NCBI RefSeq assembly: GCF_009741445.1
Contig: NZ_CP046507.1
Coordinates: 62,001 to 126,000, forward strand
Direction of reading: 5' to 3'
Origin: Mycobacterium avium subsp. avium
GTDB lineage: Bacteria; Actinomycetota; Actinomycetes; Mycobacteriales; Mycobacteriaceae
DNA: 64,000 bases
The notes under the pieces: model-generated
The model's database searches: none
What the model saw: the letters and a program-made list of their open reading frames with translations, nothing else
Told to the model about the DNA's origin: nothing
Shown: positions 46,559 to 59,581 of the stretch, in pieces
Numbering within the stretch: the stretch's first letter is position 1
How the letters are laid out: each line of letters starts with the position of its first letter
Translations under genes and position numbers: made by a program

Positions 46559-47431
46559 ATGTCGGAGGTGGTGACCGGGGACGCCGTGGTGCTCGACGTG
46601 CAGATCGCCCAGCTGCCGGTGCGGGCGCTCAGCGCGCTGATCGACATCGCCGTGATCGTCGTCGGCTACCTGCTGGGGCTGATGCTGTGGGCCGCCACCC
46701 TGACCCAATTCGACACCGCGCTGAGCAACGCCATCCTGCTGATCTTCACGGTGCTGGTGATCGTCGGCTACCCGCTGATCCTCGAAACCGCAACGCGCGG
46801 ACGCTCGGTGGGCAAGATCGCGCTGGGGCTGCGCGTGGTGTCCGACGACGGCGGCCCGGAACGCTTCCGCCAAGCGCTGTTTCGGGCGCTGGCCTCGCTG
46901 GTGGAGATCTGGATGCTGTTCGGCAGCCCGGCCGTCATCTGCAGCATCCTGTCGCCCAAGGCGAAACGGATCGGCGACATCTTCGCCGGCACCGTGGTGG
47001 TCAACGAACGCGGACCCCGGCTGGGGCCCCCGCCGGCGATGCCGCCGTCGCTGGCCTGGTGGGCGTCGTCGCTGCAGCTGTCCGGACTGTCCAGCGGCCA
47101 GGCCGAGGTCGCCCGCCAATTCCTTTCCAGGGCAGCACAACTCGATCCCGGGCTGCGGCTGCAAATGGCCTACCGGATCGCCGGCGACGTGGTGGCCCGC
47201 ATCGCTCCGCCGCCGCCGCCCGGCGCTCCACCGGAATTGGTGCTGGCCGCCGTGCTCGCCGAACGGCACCGCCGCGAGCTGGCCCGGCTGCGCCCGCCCG
47301 CACCCTGGCCCGCACCCGGCTATCCGCCGGCCTGGCCCGGCTCCGGGCCCGCACCGCAGTGGCCGGCCCCGGGGCCAGCGAATCCCGGTCCGCCGGAAGG
47401 GTTTTCGGCAGGCTTCACGCCGCCGCGCTAG
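46559..47431 (+). CDS. RDD-family membrane protein
   Basis: A 290-residue protein (compare Rv3695). Residues 15-165 form the RDD domain: RALSALIDIAVI, a GRSVGKIALGLRVVSDDG loop and a final KRIGDIFAGTVVV, with three or four helices. The C-terminus is soluble and ends in proline-rich repeats (about 240-290). The gene's stop TAG overlaps the stop of the next, opposite gene within the palindrome GCTAGC. Confidence 0.85.
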   Translation: MSEVVTGDAVVLDVQIAQLPVRALSALIDIAVIVVGYLLGLMLWAATLTQFDTALSNAILLIFTVLVIVGYPLILETATRGRSVGKIALGLRVVSDDGGPERFRQALFRALASLVEIWMLFGSPAVICSILSPKAKRIGDIFAGTVVVNERGPRLGPPPAMPPSLAWWASSLQLSGLSSGQAEVARQFLSRAAQLDPGLRLQMAYRIAGDVVARIAPPPPPGAPPELVLAAVLAERHRRELARLRPPAPWPAPGYPPAWPGSGPAPQWPAPGPANPGPPEGFSAGFTPPR

Positions 47432-47817
47432 CTGGACACGCTGGCGGCCATCAGGGCGACGTCTGCGATCAGCAACGCCCACCCGCACAGCGGAACGGCA
47501 ATGCCGCCGCGGCGTTTGGCGGTCAAGAACGAGACGATGATGACGACGACGGCCACCGCCGGTGCGCCGTAGAACGCGACGCCGAAATCGATCCCGCCGT
47601 GGCCCAGGTTGGGGCAACTGCGGTCGCTGCACCCGTCGGTGCTCATCACCGCGCCGAGCGCGAACAGCATCACGATCGCGGCGGCGGGCACCGTCGCCAG
47701 CGCCAGTCCCCAGTTGACCCACGGCCACACGTTGCGGCCCCCGGGGCGGCCGGGCCGCCCGGACGCGACCGCACCCGCAGTTCCGCCGTCGACCGTGAGC
47801 TTGTCGTTTGCGTCCAT
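47428..47817 (-). CDS. Small four-helix membrane protein
   Basis: A 129-residue protein with a polar N-terminus (about 1-28) and three hydrophobic helices (about 32-57, 77-98 and 103-125), with two cysteine-containing residues in the first loop (DGCSDRSCPNLG). I do not recognise the family. It lies where M. tuberculosis has nothing equivalent that I recall. Convergent stop overlap with the RDD gene; ATG 47817 is the only start. Confidence 0.65.
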   Translation of the reverse strand: MDANDKLTVDGGTAGAVASGRPGRPGGRNVWPWVNWGLALATVPAAAIVMLFALGAVMSTDGCSDRSCPNLGHGGIDFGVAFYGAPAVAVVVIIVSFLTAKRRGGIAVPLCGWALLIADVALMAASVSS

Positions 47818-47956
47818 CTGTTAGTTCCTACGCGCCGTCTGCCGGGTGCAAACCGCGTCGGGCGGCCGAGGAGATCCCGGATTGTGGACCGTTTATGCAG
47901 GTCAGAGGGCTGCAGCCAAACTCGACCAACATATCCCGTTGCATCGCGTTAGTTTG

Positions 47957-47966
47957 CGATATATCG
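47957..47966. promoter_or_regulatory. Palindrome upstream of padR (candidate operator)
   Basis: CGATATATCG is a perfect 10-bp palindrome, 57 bases before the padR ATG, in the AT-richest part of the region. PadR regulators commonly bind short AT-rich palindromes in their own promoters, so autoregulation is plausible. Confidence 0.45.
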
Positions 47967-48022
47967 TGATGTTTCGAAGCGCACGTCCGGTGCGCAAACC
48001 CACGAACGTAAGGACGAAAACC

Positions 48023-48739
48023 ATGAGCAACCCCTTCACTCCCCCCGACGGACCCTTCGGCGCCCGCCCCGGCTTCGGCTTCGGCTTCGGGCCCGGCCGG
48101 GTTGACCGCCGCGCCCTGCACGAGGCGCGCCGCCAGGCCCGGCGGGATTTCCGCGAACATCTGCGCGAGCACGCCGGCGGCCACGACGGACCGCTGGGCT
48201 TCGGTCCCGGATTCGGGCCTGGCTTCGGCCCCGCGTTCGGACCGGGCTTCGGCTTCGGTCCGGGCGGCCCGCGCGGCGCATGGCGCCGTGGCGGCCCGGG
48301 TCGCGGCAAGCGCGGTGACGTGCGCGCCGCCGTGTTGGCACTGCTGGCCGAGCGCCCGATGCACGGCTACGAGATGATCCAGCTGATCGCCGAGCGCAGC
48401 AACGGGCTGTGGAAGCCCAGCCCCGGCTCGGTGTACCCGACGCTGCAGCTGCTCGCCGACGAGGGCCTGATCACCGCGACCGAAACCGACGGCAGCAAAA
48501 AGCTTTTCGAGCTGACCGACGACGGGCGCGCGGCCGCGGAGAAAATCGAGACCCCGCCGTGGGACGAGATCGCCGAGGGCGCCGACCCCGGTCACATGAA
48601 CCTGCGGGCGGCCATCGGTCAGTTGTTCGGCGCGGTCGGGCAGTCCGCCCACACCGCGAGCCCCGAGCAACAGCAGCGCATCGTCGACATCCTCAACAAT
48701 GCGCGGCGCGAGATCTACGGCATTCTCGGCGAGGACTGA
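48023..48739 (+). CDS. PadR-family transcriptional regulator
   Basis: A 238-residue protein. The first 90 or so residues are glycine/phenylalanine/proline-rich (GFGFGFGPG, GFGPGFGPGFGP) and probably unstructured. A PadR winged helix follows (about 95-170: VLALLAERPMHGYEMIQLIAERS, SPGSVYPTLQLLADEGLI), then a helical dimerisation tail. The ligand is unknown. ATG 48023 has AAGGACGAAAACC upstream. It converges on glpK. Confidence 0.85.
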   Translation: MSNPFTPPDGPFGARPGFGFGFGPGRVDRRALHEARRQARRDFREHLREHAGGHDGPLGFGPGFGPGFGPAFGPGFGFGPGGPRGAWRRGGPGRGKRGDVRAAVLALLAERPMHGYEMIQLIAERSNGLWKPSPGSVYPTLQLLADEGLITATETDGSKKLFELTDDGRAAAEKIETPPWDEIAEGADPGHMNLRAAIGQLFGAVGQSAHTASPEQQQRIVDILNNARREIYGILGED

Positions 48740-48771
48740 GTTGCCTTGAGCGGGCCCTGGATCGGGTCACG

Positions 48772-50298
48772 TCACGTGACGTCGGCCCAATCCAGGGTCC
48801 GCTGCACCGCCTTGCGCCAGCCCGCGTAACCCGCGGCGCGCTGCTCGTCGCTCCAGGCCGGCGTCCAGCGCTTGTCTTCGCGCCAGTTGGCCCGCAGCTC
48901 GCCCGGGTCAGCCCAGAACCCCACCGCCAGGCCCGCCGCGTACGCCGCGCCCAGCGCGGTGGTCTCGGCCACCACCGGCCGCACCACGTCCACGCCCAAC
49001 ACATCGGCCTGGATCTGCATGCACAGGTCGTTTCCGGTGATGCCGCCGTCGACCTTCAAAACTTCAAGGCGCACACCGGAATCCGCTGCCATCGCGTCCA
49101 CCACGTCACGACTCTGATAGCAGATCGCCTCCAGCGTCGCCCGCGCCAGGTGGGCATTGGTGTCGAACCGCGACAGCCCGACGATCGCGCCGCGCGCATC
49201 CGAACGCCAGTAGGGCGCGAACAGCCCGGAAAAGGCGGGGACGAAATAGACGCCGCCGTTGTCGTCGACCTGCCGCGCCAGCGATTCGCTCTGCGCGGCG
49301 CCGCTGATGATGCCCAACTGGTCGCGCAGCCACTGCACGGCGGCGCCGGTGACCGCGATCGAACCCTCAAGTGCGTAAACGGGTTTGGCGTCGCCGAACT
49401 GGTAGCACACGGTGGTGAGCAATCCGTGCTCGGACCGCACGATGCTCTCACCGGTGTTGAGCAGCAGGAAATTCCCGGTGCCGTAGGTGTTTTTGGCTTC
49501 GCCCTCGGCCAGGCAGACCTGGCCCACCATCGCCGCGTGCTGATCCCCCAGCACGGCGGTGATCGGTATCCGGCCGCCGGCCGGCCCGGTGTCCGAGGTC
49601 ACCCCGAACGGTCGCGGCGACGACGACGGCCCGATCTCGGGCAGCATGGCGCGCGGGATGGTGAAGAACGACAGCAGCTCGTCGTCCCAGTCCAGCGTCT
49701 CCAAGTCCATCAGCATGGTCCGGCTGGCGTTGGTCACGTCGGTGGCGTGCACCCCGCCCCGCGGCCCCCCGGTGAGCTGCCACAACACCCAGCTGTCGGC
49801 GGTGCCGAACAACGCGTCGCCGCGCTCGGCCGCCTCGCGCACCCCGTCGACGTTGTCCAGGATCCATTGCAACTTCGCCCCGGAGAAGTAGGTCGCCGGG
49901 GGCAGTCCCGCCTTGCGGCGGATCACCTGGCCGCGCCCGTCGCGGTCGAGCGCCGACGCGATCCGGTCGGTCCGGGTGTCCTGCCAGACGATCGCGTTGT
50001 AATAGGGCCGGCCGGTCTTGCGGTTCCACACCAGGGTGGTCTCGCGCTGATTCGTGATGCCCAGCGCGGCAAGGTTTTCCGCGGACAGGTTGGCGCGGTT
50101 GAGCACCGACGTCAACACCGAGGAGGTGCGCTCCCAGATCTCGATCGGGTCGTGCTCGACCCAGCCCGCCCGGGGCAGGATCTGCTCGTGCTCGAGCTGA
50201 TGGCGGGCCACCTCGGCACCCTGGTGATCGAAGATCATGCAGCGCGTGCTGGTGGTGCCCTGGTCGATGGCGGCGATGAATTCGGCGAATTCGGCCAC
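48772..50298 (-). CDS. glpK: Glycerol kinase
   Basis: A 508-residue FGGY kinase that phosphorylates glycerol to glycerol-3-phosphate. Motifs are [48 protein letters not shown] and [17 protein letters not shown]. It corresponds to Rv3696c. I choose GTG 50298 (VAEFAEF), because AGGAGA lies 5-6 bases upstream; a GTG 7 codons earlier lacks this site. Confidence 0.94.
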   Translation of the reverse strand: MAEFAEFIAAIDQGTTSTRCMIFDHQGAEVARHQLEHEQILPRAGWVEHDPIEIWERTSSVLTSVLNRANLSAENLAALGITNQRETTLVWNRKTGRPYYNAIVWQDTRTDRIASALDRDGRGQVIRRKAGLPPATYFSGAKLQWILDNVDGVREAAERGDALFGTADSWVLWQLTGGPRGGVHATDVTNASRTMLMDLETLDWDDELLSFFTIPRAMLPEIGPSSSPRPFGVTSDTGPAGGRIPITAVLGDQHAAMVGQVCLAEGEAKNTYGTGNFLLLNTGESIVRSEHGLLTTVCYQFGDAKPVYALEGSIAVTGAAVQWLRDQLGIISGAAQSESLARQVDDNGGVYFVPAFSGLFAPYWRSDARGAIVGLSRFDTNAHLARATLEAICYQSRDVVDAMAADSGVRLEVLKVDGGITGNDLCMQIQADVLGVDVVRPVVAETTALGAAYAAGLAVGFWADPGELRANWREDKRWTPAWSDEQRAAGYAGWRKAVQRTLDWADVT

Positions 50299-50404
50299 AG
50301 CTCTCCTGTTCGGTGACACGTCGGCGGCAGAAGTCCATCATGGTCTACCCGCTCACCACCGACCAAGCTTGCGTTACCGTCGGTAACCCTGTTGCATCTG
50401 CGGT

Positions 50405-52568
<2,164 letters not shown>

Positions 52569-52571
52569 CCC

Positions 52572-53717
52572 TCAGGCCGAGGTCGCCGCCGTCGCGGCGA
52601 TGAGCGCTTCGGCGAAGGTCTCCAGGTCCTCGGCGGTGGTGTCCAGGTGCGGCGAGATCCGCAACACCGGTGCGGTGAGCCGCAACGGCGCGCGCTGCAC
52701 GCCGACGAAGGTGGTCAGGATCCGCCGCTCGGCGAGCAACCAGTCCCGCACCGCCCGCGGGTCCGCGCCGTCGGTGGGCGCCAAAGTGGTGATGGCACTG
52801 GGCTCTTCGGCCTCTTCGACGACCGCCCAGCCGGTCACGTCGGTCAGCACGCCGCGGCTCAGGCCGCCCAGCTCGGCCAGCCGCGCGCAGACGGCGGCCG
52901 GCCCGTACCCCAGGTATTCGCCCAGGGCCAGCGAAAACCCCACTCGCGCAGCGATATTGGCCTCACCGAACTCGAGTTGCTGAGCCACCGTGGAGCCCGG
53001 CGCCCAGTCCGGCGCCGCCAGCCTCGGGTGCAGGTTTTCCATCAGCTCCCGGCGCACCGCGAGCATCCCGACTCCGCGCGGCCCGGCGATCCACTTCCGC
53101 GACGACGAGTAGGTCACGTCGGCGCCGGCCGTGCAGTCCACCTGACCCAGCGCCTGCGCCGCGTCGACGACCAGCGGCAGCCCCAGCTCCCGGCAGAGCC
53201 GGGCGATCATCGAAACCGGTTGCACCACACCGCTGTGGCTGCCAATCGTGGTCAGGTGGACCAGGTCCGGCGGGTCGGTCTGCAGGGCCAGCGCCGCGTC
53301 GTCCAGCGCCACCCGGCCGTCGGCCAGGGTCGGCAGCAGCCAACGGTCGAATCCGTGGGCGGCCATCACGGCCAGGTTGGGGCCGTACTCGCCGGGCAGG
53401 CAGGCCAGGATGCGGCGCTCGGCCGGCCAGCTGCCCAGCAGCAGGTCCAGGGCGTGCAGCGAGCCGGTGGTGAACACCGCCTCGGCGTCGGTCATGCCGG
53501 TCAGCGCGGTGAACGCGAACCGCCCGGCGTCGAGCACCGGTGCGGCCGCCTCGGCGGCCACGTAGCCACCGAGCTCGGCCTCGTTGCGGGCGTGCTGGGC
53601 GGTGGCCTCGATCACCGCGAAGCTCTGCCGGGCACAGGCCGCGCTGTCGAGGTGCAGACCCGCCGCCGGCGGCCGGGCCGACCGCCACGTGTCGGCCAGC
53701 GAGGTGCCGCCGCTCAC
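52572..53717 (-). CDS. egtE: Ergothioneine C-S lyase EgtE
   Basis: A 381-residue fold-type I PLP enzyme that cleaves the sulfoxide intermediate to release ergothioneine (Rv3700c). The PLP lysine is in [13 protein letters not shown], and [12 protein letters not shown] holds the cofactor aspartate. GTG 53717 overlaps the egtD stop (GTGA). Last gene of the egtA-B-C-D-E operon on the minus strand. Confidence 0.92.
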   Translation of the reverse strand: MSGGTSLADTWRSARPPAAGLHLDSAACARQSFAVIEATAQHARNEAELGGYVAAEAAAPVLDAGRFAFTALTGMTDAEAVFTTGSLHALDLLLGSWPAERRILACLPGEYGPNLAVMAAHGFDRWLLPTLADGRVALDDAALALQTDPPDLVHLTTIGSHSGVVQPVSMIARLCRELGLPLVVDAAQALGQVDCTAGADVTYSSSRKWIAGPRGVGMLAVRRELMENLHPRLAAPDWAPGSTVAQQLEFGEANIAARVGFSLALGEYLGYGPAAVCARLAELGGLSRGVLTDVTGWAVVEEAEEPSAITTLAPTDGADPRAVRDWLLAERRILTTFVGVQRAPLRLTAPVLRISPHLDTTAEDLETFAEALIAATAATSA

Positions 53718-54679
53718 TTGACGGCCAACGACAACCCGAAGTCGTCCGCGCCGTCGGTCCACCAACGCGTGCGACGCAATCCGGCGGCGGCCAGCTCGGC
53801 GCTCACCCGCTCCGGGCGGAACTTGCACGACACCTCGGTGAGCATTTCCTCACCCGCCCGGAAGTCCACCGTCAGCCCGAGTGCTCCGACCCGCACCCGC
53901 TGGCGCCCGGTCGCGCGCAGCCACATCTCGATGCGTTCCTCGTCCACGTTCCAGCGGGCCACGTGTTCGAAGGCGTCGACGTCGAAATCCGCGTCCAGTT
54001 CCCGGTTTATCACCGCGAGCACGTTGCGGTTGAACGCCGCCGTCACCCCGGCGGCGTCGTCGTAGGCGCGCACCAGCCGCTCGGTGTCCTTGACCAGGTC
54101 GGTGCCCAGCAACAGGCTGTCGCCGGGCCGCATCTGGGCCGACAGCGCGGCCAGGAACTGCGCGCGCGGCCCGGGCGTCAGGTTGCCGATCGTCGAGCCC
54201 AGAAACACGAACAGCCGTCGCCCGCCTTCGGGGATCTGGGTCAGGTGCTCCTCGAAATCGCCGCAGACGGCCTGGATTTCGATGCCGGCGTAGTCGCGCT
54301 GGATGGCGGTGGCGGATGCCGACAGGATGCCGGCGTCGACGTCGAACGGGACGTACCTGCGCAGCGCGCCACGCTCGCGCAGCGCGTCGAGCAGCACCCG
54401 GGTCTTCTCCGAGGTGCCGCTGCCCAATTCGACCAGGGTGTCGGCCTCGCTGGCCGAGGCGATGCCGGGGGCCTGCGCGCGCAGGATCTCGGCCTCGGCG
54501 CGGGTCGGATAGTACTCCGGCAGCCGGGTGATCTGGTCGAACAAGTCACTACCCACCGAATCGTAGAACCACTTGGGCGGCAACGACTTCGGTGTACGCC
54601 GCAGCCCGTCGAGCACGTCGCGGCGCAACGCGTGGTGGGCCGAGTCGGCGGCGAGGTGGTTGGACAGCGACAGCGTCAT
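53714..54679 (-). CDS. egtD: Histidine N-alpha-methyltransferase EgtD
   Basis: A 321-residue SAM methyltransferase, the same length as Rv3701c, that makes hercynine from histidine. Motifs are [31 protein letters not shown] and [14 protein letters not shown] 54679 overlaps the egtC stop (TGATG). Confidence 0.95.
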   Translation of the reverse strand: MTLSLSNHLAADSAHHALRRDVLDGLRRTPKSLPPKWFYDSVGSDLFDQITRLPEYYPTRAEAEILRAQAPGIASASEADTLVELGSGTSEKTRVLLDALRERGALRRYVPFDVDAGILSASATAIQRDYAGIEIQAVCGDFEEHLTQIPEGGRRLFVFLGSTIGNLTPGPRAQFLAALSAQMRPGDSLLLGTDLVKDTERLVRAYDDAAGVTAAFNRNVLAVINRELDADFDVDAFEHVARWNVDEERIEMWLRATGRQRVRVGALGLTVDFRAGEEMLTEVSCKFRPERVSAELAAAGLRRTRWWTDGADDFGLSLAVK

Positions 54680-55377
54680 CAAAATCCCTTCGGATGATCC
54701 AGCGGTGTCAGCGTGACACCGTCGGCCGTGACATCGACCAGGTGGCGGTCCGGCACGTCCTCCCAGTCGGAGTCGTCGTCGTAGGGTTCACTGGCCACCA
54801 CCACACCGTCGGCGCGGCGCAGGATGGACAGGGTGTCCCCCCAGGCCGTGGCCAGCAGCCGAGAACCGTTGGCGGCCAGTATGTTAAGCCGGGCCGCAGG
54901 GTCGGCCGCGCCGATCTCGGCGATCATCTCGCCGAGTGCGTCCAGGCCCCGCTCGAAGATGACCGCTGCCAATATCGCGCTGTCGCAAACGGATTCGGCC
55001 CGCGGGGTCACCGGCAGCACGGACCGGTCGACCACCCCGTTGTGCGACAGCAGCCACCGGCCGTCGGTGAACGGTGCGGTGGCGCTGATCTCGATCGGCA
55101 TGCCCACCGTCGCCGAGCGCACCGCGGCCACCACGCAGTGGCTGTGCAGCGCCGGCGCGACGGACTCGAAGGACACGTCACCCCACAGCGGCGCCGGGCT
55201 GCGCCAGCGGCGCGGCACCTCCCCGTCGAAAAACCCTGCGCCCCAACCGTCGGCGTTGAGCAGGCCGTGTTTCTGCCGGCGCGGGGCGTAGGACTGCACC
55301 CGCAGCCCGAACGGCGGCTCGAGCATCAGCGAGGAGACCGTGGCGTCGGCCCCCAGCCATCCCAGATGCCGGCACAT
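54679..55377 (-). CDS. egtC: Gamma-glutamyl hercynylcysteine sulfoxide hydrolase EgtC
   Basis: A 232-residue class II glutamine amidotransferase-type hydrolase (Rv3702c). The N-terminal nucleophile is Cys2 (MCRHLGWLG), exposed by methionine removal. It removes glutamate from the EgtB product. The ATG overlaps the egtB stop (TGATG). Confidence 0.93.
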   Translation of the reverse strand: MCRHLGWLGADATVSSLMLEPPFGLRVQSYAPRRQKHGLLNADGWGAGFFDGEVPRRWRSPAPLWGDVSFESVAPALHSHCVVAAVRSATVGMPIEISATAPFTDGRWLLSHNGVVDRSVLPVTPRAESVCDSAILAAVIFERGLDALGEMIAEIGAADPAARLNILAANGSRLLATAWGDTLSILRRADGVVVASEPYDDDSDWEDVPDRHLVDVTADGVTLTPLDHPKGF

Positions 55378-56678
55378 CAGCGGCGGCCCCGCGCGCCGGG
55401 CACGTCCCAGGCCAGCCGGACACCGGCGAAGATCTGGCGCCGGTACGGGTGATCCCAGTTGCGGAAGCTGGGCCGCAGGATGCCCGGCTCCACCGCCCAC
55501 GAGCCGCCGCGCAGCACCCGGTAGTCGCCATCAAAGAACGGCTGCGAATAGCGTTCGTAGAGCATCGGCGCGAAGCCCGGCCAGGGCCGCAGCGGGGACG
55601 TCGTCCACTCCCACACGTCGCCGAGCATCTGTTCGGCCCCGCACGCCGAGGCGCCGGCCGGGTAGGCGCCGACGGGGGCGGGGCGCAGCGCGGCGCCGCC
55701 CAGGTTCGCCACGGCCGGCGACGGCGGCGTCGCTCCCCACGGGTAGCGGCGCCGGGTGCCGGTGGACGGATCCCACGCGCAGGCCTTCTCCCACTCCATT
55801 TCGGTGGGCAGCCGGGCACCGGCCCAGGCCGCGTACGCTTCGGCCTCGAAAAAGCTGACGTGCTGCACCGGTTCGTCGGCGGGGATGTCTTCGACATGGC
55901 CGAACCGGGTGCGGGTGCGCGCGTCGGGGTGCCAGAACTGGGGCGCGGTCAGCCCGGCGGCCTGGCGGTGCTGCCAGCCGCGCCGCGACCACCAGCGCGG
56001 CTCGTCGTAGCCGCCGTCGGCGACGAACTGCTGCCATTCGCCGTTGGTCACCGGAACCGTGCCGATCCGGAACGCGGGCAGGTCGAGCACGTGCGCCGGG
56101 CGTTCGTTGTCCAGCGACTCGGGTTCGTCGGCGGCGTCCACCCCGAGGACGAACTCGCCGCCGGGAACCAGCACCGAGGTGCCGGCCAGTTCGGGACGGC
56201 CAGCGGGCAGCACCGACGTGTCGCGCAGCAGCGGCGCGCCGCTGCGCAGGTTCAGCGCCTGCAGCATGGTTTCGTCGTGCTGGTTCTCGTGGCTGACCAC
56301 CATCGCGTACACGAAGGCGGCGTCGGGGCCGTCGGGCAACGCATCCAGGGTGTCGAGCACCGCCGCGCGCACCGTGCGGCAGTAGGCGCGGGCCTGCTCC
56401 GGCGACAGCAGCGGCAGGTCGACCCGGCTGGCGCGGGAGTGCACGAACGCGTCATAGAGGCCCTCGACGGCCGGCGGCAACATCCCGGGCCGGGCGGGGT
56501 CGCCGCCCCGCAACAGCCACAGCTCCTCCTGTTGGCCGATGTGCGCGAGATCCCACACCAGCGGGCTCATCAACGGGTCGTACTGCCGGCGCAGCTCGTC
56601 GTCGTCGAAGTCGACCAGCCGCAGCGTCCGCGCCCGCGTCCGCGCCAGCTGGTCGGCGATCGCCTCCGGTGACGTCAC
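55377..56678 (-). CDS. egtB: Iron-dependent sulfoxide synthase EgtB
   Basis: A 433-residue protein with an N-terminal DinB domain and C-terminal formylglycine-generating-enzyme-like domain ([16 protein letters not shown] to GVRLAWDV). The non-haem iron site is H46 (LAHIG) plus H130 and H134 (HENQHDE). It joins gamma-glutamylcysteine to hercynine using O2. GTG 56678 overlaps the egtA stop. Confidence 0.94.
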   Translation of the reverse strand: MTSPEAIADQLARTRARTLRLVDFDDDELRRQYDPLMSPLVWDLAHIGQQEELWLLRGGDPARPGMLPPAVEGLYDAFVHSRASRVDLPLLSPEQARAYCRTVRAAVLDTLDALPDGPDAAFVYAMVVSHENQHDETMLQALNLRSGAPLLRDTSVLPAGRPELAGTSVLVPGGEFVLGVDAADEPESLDNERPAHVLDLPAFRIGTVPVTNGEWQQFVADGGYDEPRWWSRRGWQHRQAAGLTAPQFWHPDARTRTRFGHVEDIPADEPVQHVSFFEAEAYAAWAGARLPTEMEWEKACAWDPSTGTRRRYPWGATPPSPAVANLGGAALRPAPVGAYPAGASACGAEQMLGDVWEWTTSPLRPWPGFAPMLYERYSQPFFDGDYRVLRGGSWAVEPGILRPSFRNWDHPYRRQIFAGVRLAWDVPGARGRR

Positions 56679-57985
56679 GGCCCCCCTTGCGGGCCGCGCG
56701 CGGCCCGGGAAACCGACGCCGCGATGCCGTGCTCGATGACCTGGTCGGCGAAGTCGTCGCCGGGACACCGGCCCTGTTCGACGAGGCGGACCAGCCGCCG
56801 CATCGGCTCGGCGAGTTCGGCCGGCGCCCGCTCGGCGGCGATCGCCAGGCAGGCGTTGGCCGCCGCGTACAGCCGTCGGTCCCGCAGCCCCACCCGGGCC
56901 GCGACGTCCCAGGCGGTGGCCACCGGTTCCACGGCCCGGGCCGCCAGGCCGGCGGCGACCGGGTCGTCGAGCAGCGCGACCAGGGTGAACACCACGGCGG
57001 GCCACAGGGTGTCCGGCACGCTGTCCAGATAGCGGATCTCCAGCCACTGCCGCGGGCGCACCGGCGGGAACAGCGTGGTCAGGTGGTACTCCAGGTCGGC
57101 GACAGTGGGCCGGCGGCCGCCCAGCAGCACCCGCCCGTCCACCCAGTCGGCGAACGGCACCCAGCGCGTGACCGCCTCGGCGTCCGGGGTGTGCACCAAC
57201 ATCACCGGGGCCTTGAGCGCGTAGCGCGCCCAGTCGGTGCCCGGGTCGTCGCCGCTGGCGCCCAGGATGGGGCCGCAGCGCGCCGAGTCCATCCGCCCCC
57301 ACACCCGCTGCCGGCTGGACACCCAGCCGGTGAAATCGCCGTCCAGCATCGGCGAGTTGGCCGTCATCGCAATCATGGTGGGGCCCAAGGCATGTGCCAG
57401 CCGCACCCGCGCCGCCCAGCCTTCCCGCGGCCCGGCGTCCACGTTGACCTGAATCGACGCCGTGGATGTCATCATCGCCGCGCCCGCCTCGCCGGAGCGG
57501 CTGGTGGCGAAGAACCGTTCCATGGCGCGGTAGCGGGCGCCGGGGTTGATCCGCTGGGGCGGCCGCAGCGGGTCGGCGCCCAAAAACACCAGACCCAGCC
57601 CGGCCTCGGCGAACGCGGGCCGCAGCACGGCCTGGTCGCGGCGCATGGCGTCGATGGCCGCTAGCACGCCGTCGGCCGGCGGGCCGGACAGCTCGACGGC
57701 CCCGCCCGGCTCCACCGTGACCCGGCTGCCGCCGGGCAGCGCGGGCAGCGCGTCGAGCACCGCGGCGATCTCGTCCCAGCCCGGCCGGCGGCACGGGTCC
57801 TGCGGGTCGTGGCAGTGGGCTTCGACTTCCAGACCCACCCGGCCCAGCGGAGCGTCCGCCAGACAGCCCCGGGCGATGTACTGCGCGACGGCCGCGGAGT
57901 CGGTCAGCTCGGCGATCCTCAGCTCGGCCGCCGGGTCGCCACCGGCCGGCCGCGAAGCCGCCGCCGTGCTCGGGGCGAACGTCAT
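56675..57985 (-). CDS. egtA: Ergothioneine gamma-glutamyl-cysteine ligase EgtA
   Basis: A 436-residue GCS2-family ligase (Rv3704c) that makes gamma-glutamylcysteine for EgtB. Motifs are [25 protein letters not shown] and [11 protein letters not shown]. It begins the egt operon. ATG 57985 has GAAGGGATCGTGAT upstream. About 200 bases with no gene lie between it and the next gene. Confidence 0.93.
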   Translation of the reverse strand: MTFAPSTAAASRPAGGDPAAELRIAELTDSAAVAQYIARGCLADAPLGRVGLEVEAHCHDPQDPCRRPGWDEIAAVLDALPALPGGSRVTVEPGGAVELSGPPADGVLAAIDAMRRDQAVLRPAFAEAGLGLVFLGADPLRPPQRINPGARYRAMERFFATSRSGEAGAAMMTSTASIQVNVDAGPREGWAARVRLAHALGPTMIAMTANSPMLDGDFTGWVSSRQRVWGRMDSARCGPILGASGDDPGTDWARYALKAPVMLVHTPDAEAVTRWVPFADWVDGRVLLGGRRPTVADLEYHLTTLFPPVRPRQWLEIRYLDSVPDTLWPAVVFTLVALLDDPVAAGLAARAVEPVATAWDVAARVGLRDRRLYAAANACLAIAAERAPAELAEPMRRLVRLVEQGRCPGDDFADQVIEHGIAASVSRAARGPQGGP

Positions 57986-58169
57986 ATCACGATCCCTTCG
58001 GGCCCGACCAAGCCTGAACATGCACCTGCGGACCGCTTCCCTGCGCAGCTAATCGAACGATAACCGGCACCACTTCGTCTAGTGCTTCATCTATCAGACG
58101 CCCCCGACATATTCCCCTTGCGCGCCTTCGGCTCGCCTTCGCGGCCCGGCGTCGAGGGCGCACGGAAAC

Positions 58170-58188
58170 GACGGATACCCGATCCGTC
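58170..58188 (-). terminator. Hairpin after the PknH-sensor-like gene
   Basis: GACGGAT-ACCCG-ATCCGTC is a perfect 7-bp inverted repeat with a 5-base loop, 2 bases beyond the stop of the minus-strand gene at 58191. It has no U-tract. It is placed to end transcription before the egt promoter region. Confidence 0.5.
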
Positions 58189-58190
58189 GA

Positions 58191-58853
58191 CTATTGACCC
58201 AGCGCGTTTTGCATGGCCCCGGCCAGCACGTTCACCGCGGGCCCGGCATTGCCGGACTGGCACACTTTCGCCTGCAGCACCACGTTTTCACGCAGCCTGG
58301 TCTGATTGAAGCACCGGCGATCGGTGCCGGCTTCCTGCTTGGTCCAGTTCTCGTCGGCGGGACCGGCCGGGCCGCCGTCGAACGACCACACCTGGGTGCT
58401 GCCGTTGTCCAGGTGGATCGCGGTGGTCTGACCCGAACAGCCCACCGTTCGATCCACCACCCGATGAAAGGCGCGGTCCGCGGCGTCGTTGGTGGCGAAC
58501 ACCCCGACCGCCTGTTTGACCAGATGCGTCTGGTCGGTCGCCGAGGTCTGGGTGACGGCCCCGTTGAACGACGCCAGGTCGGGGTCGTTGAACACCTCCG
58601 GCAAGCCGATGTCGGCCCAGTTGTTGCACTCCGGCAGGTCCACCCAGTCGCTCTGCCCGGGCTGGGTGAACACCGACTCCCACCCCATGGGCCCGCCGAC
58701 GATGTTGCCGACCGACCCCTTGCCCAGCACGGCGTAGTTCACCACGCCGGGCTCCGACGGGTGGGCGGCCGCGACCGGCAGCGCGACCGCGCCCGCGGCC
58801 GCCACGCCGACGAACAACACCGCCCCGCAAACCCGCGTGATCCGCATGGTCAT
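58191..58853 (-). CDS. Secreted PknH-like sensor-domain protein
   Basis: A 220-residue exported protein (compare Rv3705c): signal peptide (residues 1-30, ending VAAAHP) and a domain like the extracellular sensor of PknH, with paired cysteines in DLPECNNW, TVGCSGQ, RRCFNQ and AKVCQSG. ATG 58853 (MTMRITRV) gives a good signal sequence; the longer frame to 59018 would destroy it. It is probably a lipid- or ligand-binding surface protein; this is inference. Confidence 0.83.
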   Translation of the reverse strand: MTMRITRVCGAVLFVGVAAAGAVALPVAAAHPSEPGVVNYAVLGKGSVGNIVGGPMGWESVFTQPGQSDWVDLPECNNWADIGLPEVFNDPDLASFNGAVTQTSATDQTHLVKQAVGVFATNDAADRAFHRVVDRTVGCSGQTTAIHLDNGSTQVWSFDGGPAGPADENWTKQEAGTDRRCFNQTRLRENVVLQAKVCQSGNAGPAVNVLAGAMQNALGQ

Positions 58854-58920
58854 GCAGCGATCATGCCAGGCGCCCCCGGCCTTGAGGACCCGGCTCAAGG
58901 GCACGGCTCGAGGGAGCGGC

Positions 58921-59439
58921 TTAAGGGCGCGGCGCGGGCGTGCTGGGAGCGGGGCTGACCGGCGACGGCTGCCCGGGGCCGCTGACGCCCGGGCCGGAGA
59001 CCGGGCCGCCGGGGCCACCCGGGCCGCCGGGGGGCATCGGGATGATCAACCCCGGCCCGCCGGGCCAGGGCCCGTTGTCGGGTCCACCCGGGCCGCCGTA
59101 CCACGCCCCGGAACCACCGGGACCGCCGGGCCAGGGCCCGTTGCCCGGACCCGGACCGCCGTACTGCCAGGGCCCGTTGCCCGGTCCGGGGCCGCCCGGA
59201 TGAAAGACGCCGTGGTGATGGTGGCAGTGGTAGTAGCTGTGCTTCCAGATGAAGGCGCCGACGAAGAACACCGACGAGATGATGAACACGATGCCCGCGA
59301 CGATCACCACCCAGGCCGCCGCCGTGTAGAGCCGCGGCGGCTTCACCCGCTCGGGCGGCGGCGGGGGCGGTGGAACTGCGGCGGCTGGGGTCGGCTCCGG
59401 AGTGGTCGGCTCAGCTTGCGGTTCGGGTGTCTCGCTCAT
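58921..59439 (-). CDS. Pro/Gly-rich single-pass membrane protein
   Basis: A 172-residue protein with a Pro-rich N-terminus, one helix (about 38-62, TAAAWVVIVAGIVFIISSVFF), a His-rich patch (YYHCHHHH) and a long Gly/Pro repeat tail (GGPGPGNGPW-type). It sits where Rv3705A lies. ATG 59439 is chosen, because it gives the MSETPEP start shared with the next gene. The tail probably lies outside the membrane. Confidence 0.78.
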   Translation of the reverse strand: MSETPEPQAEPTTPEPTPAAAVPPPPPPPERVKPPRLYTAAAWVVIVAGIVFIISSVFFVGAFIWKHSYYHCHHHHGVFHPGGPGPGNGPWQYGGPGPGNGPWPGGPGGSGAWYGGPGGPDNGPWPGGPGLIIPMPPGGPGGPGGPVSGPGVSGPGQPSPVSPAPSTPAPRP

Positions 59440-59581
59440 GCCATGCCATATTGCCGCGCGCGCCAGGCACCCAACAGGGCCCCGCGGCAAATTGTTGCGA
59501 ATCGAGACGCGGCGGTTACCCCGACGAACGGGTGGCCCGGCGCTCGCACGGAGCGCCGGGCCACGGGTTGGGTATCGGGTT

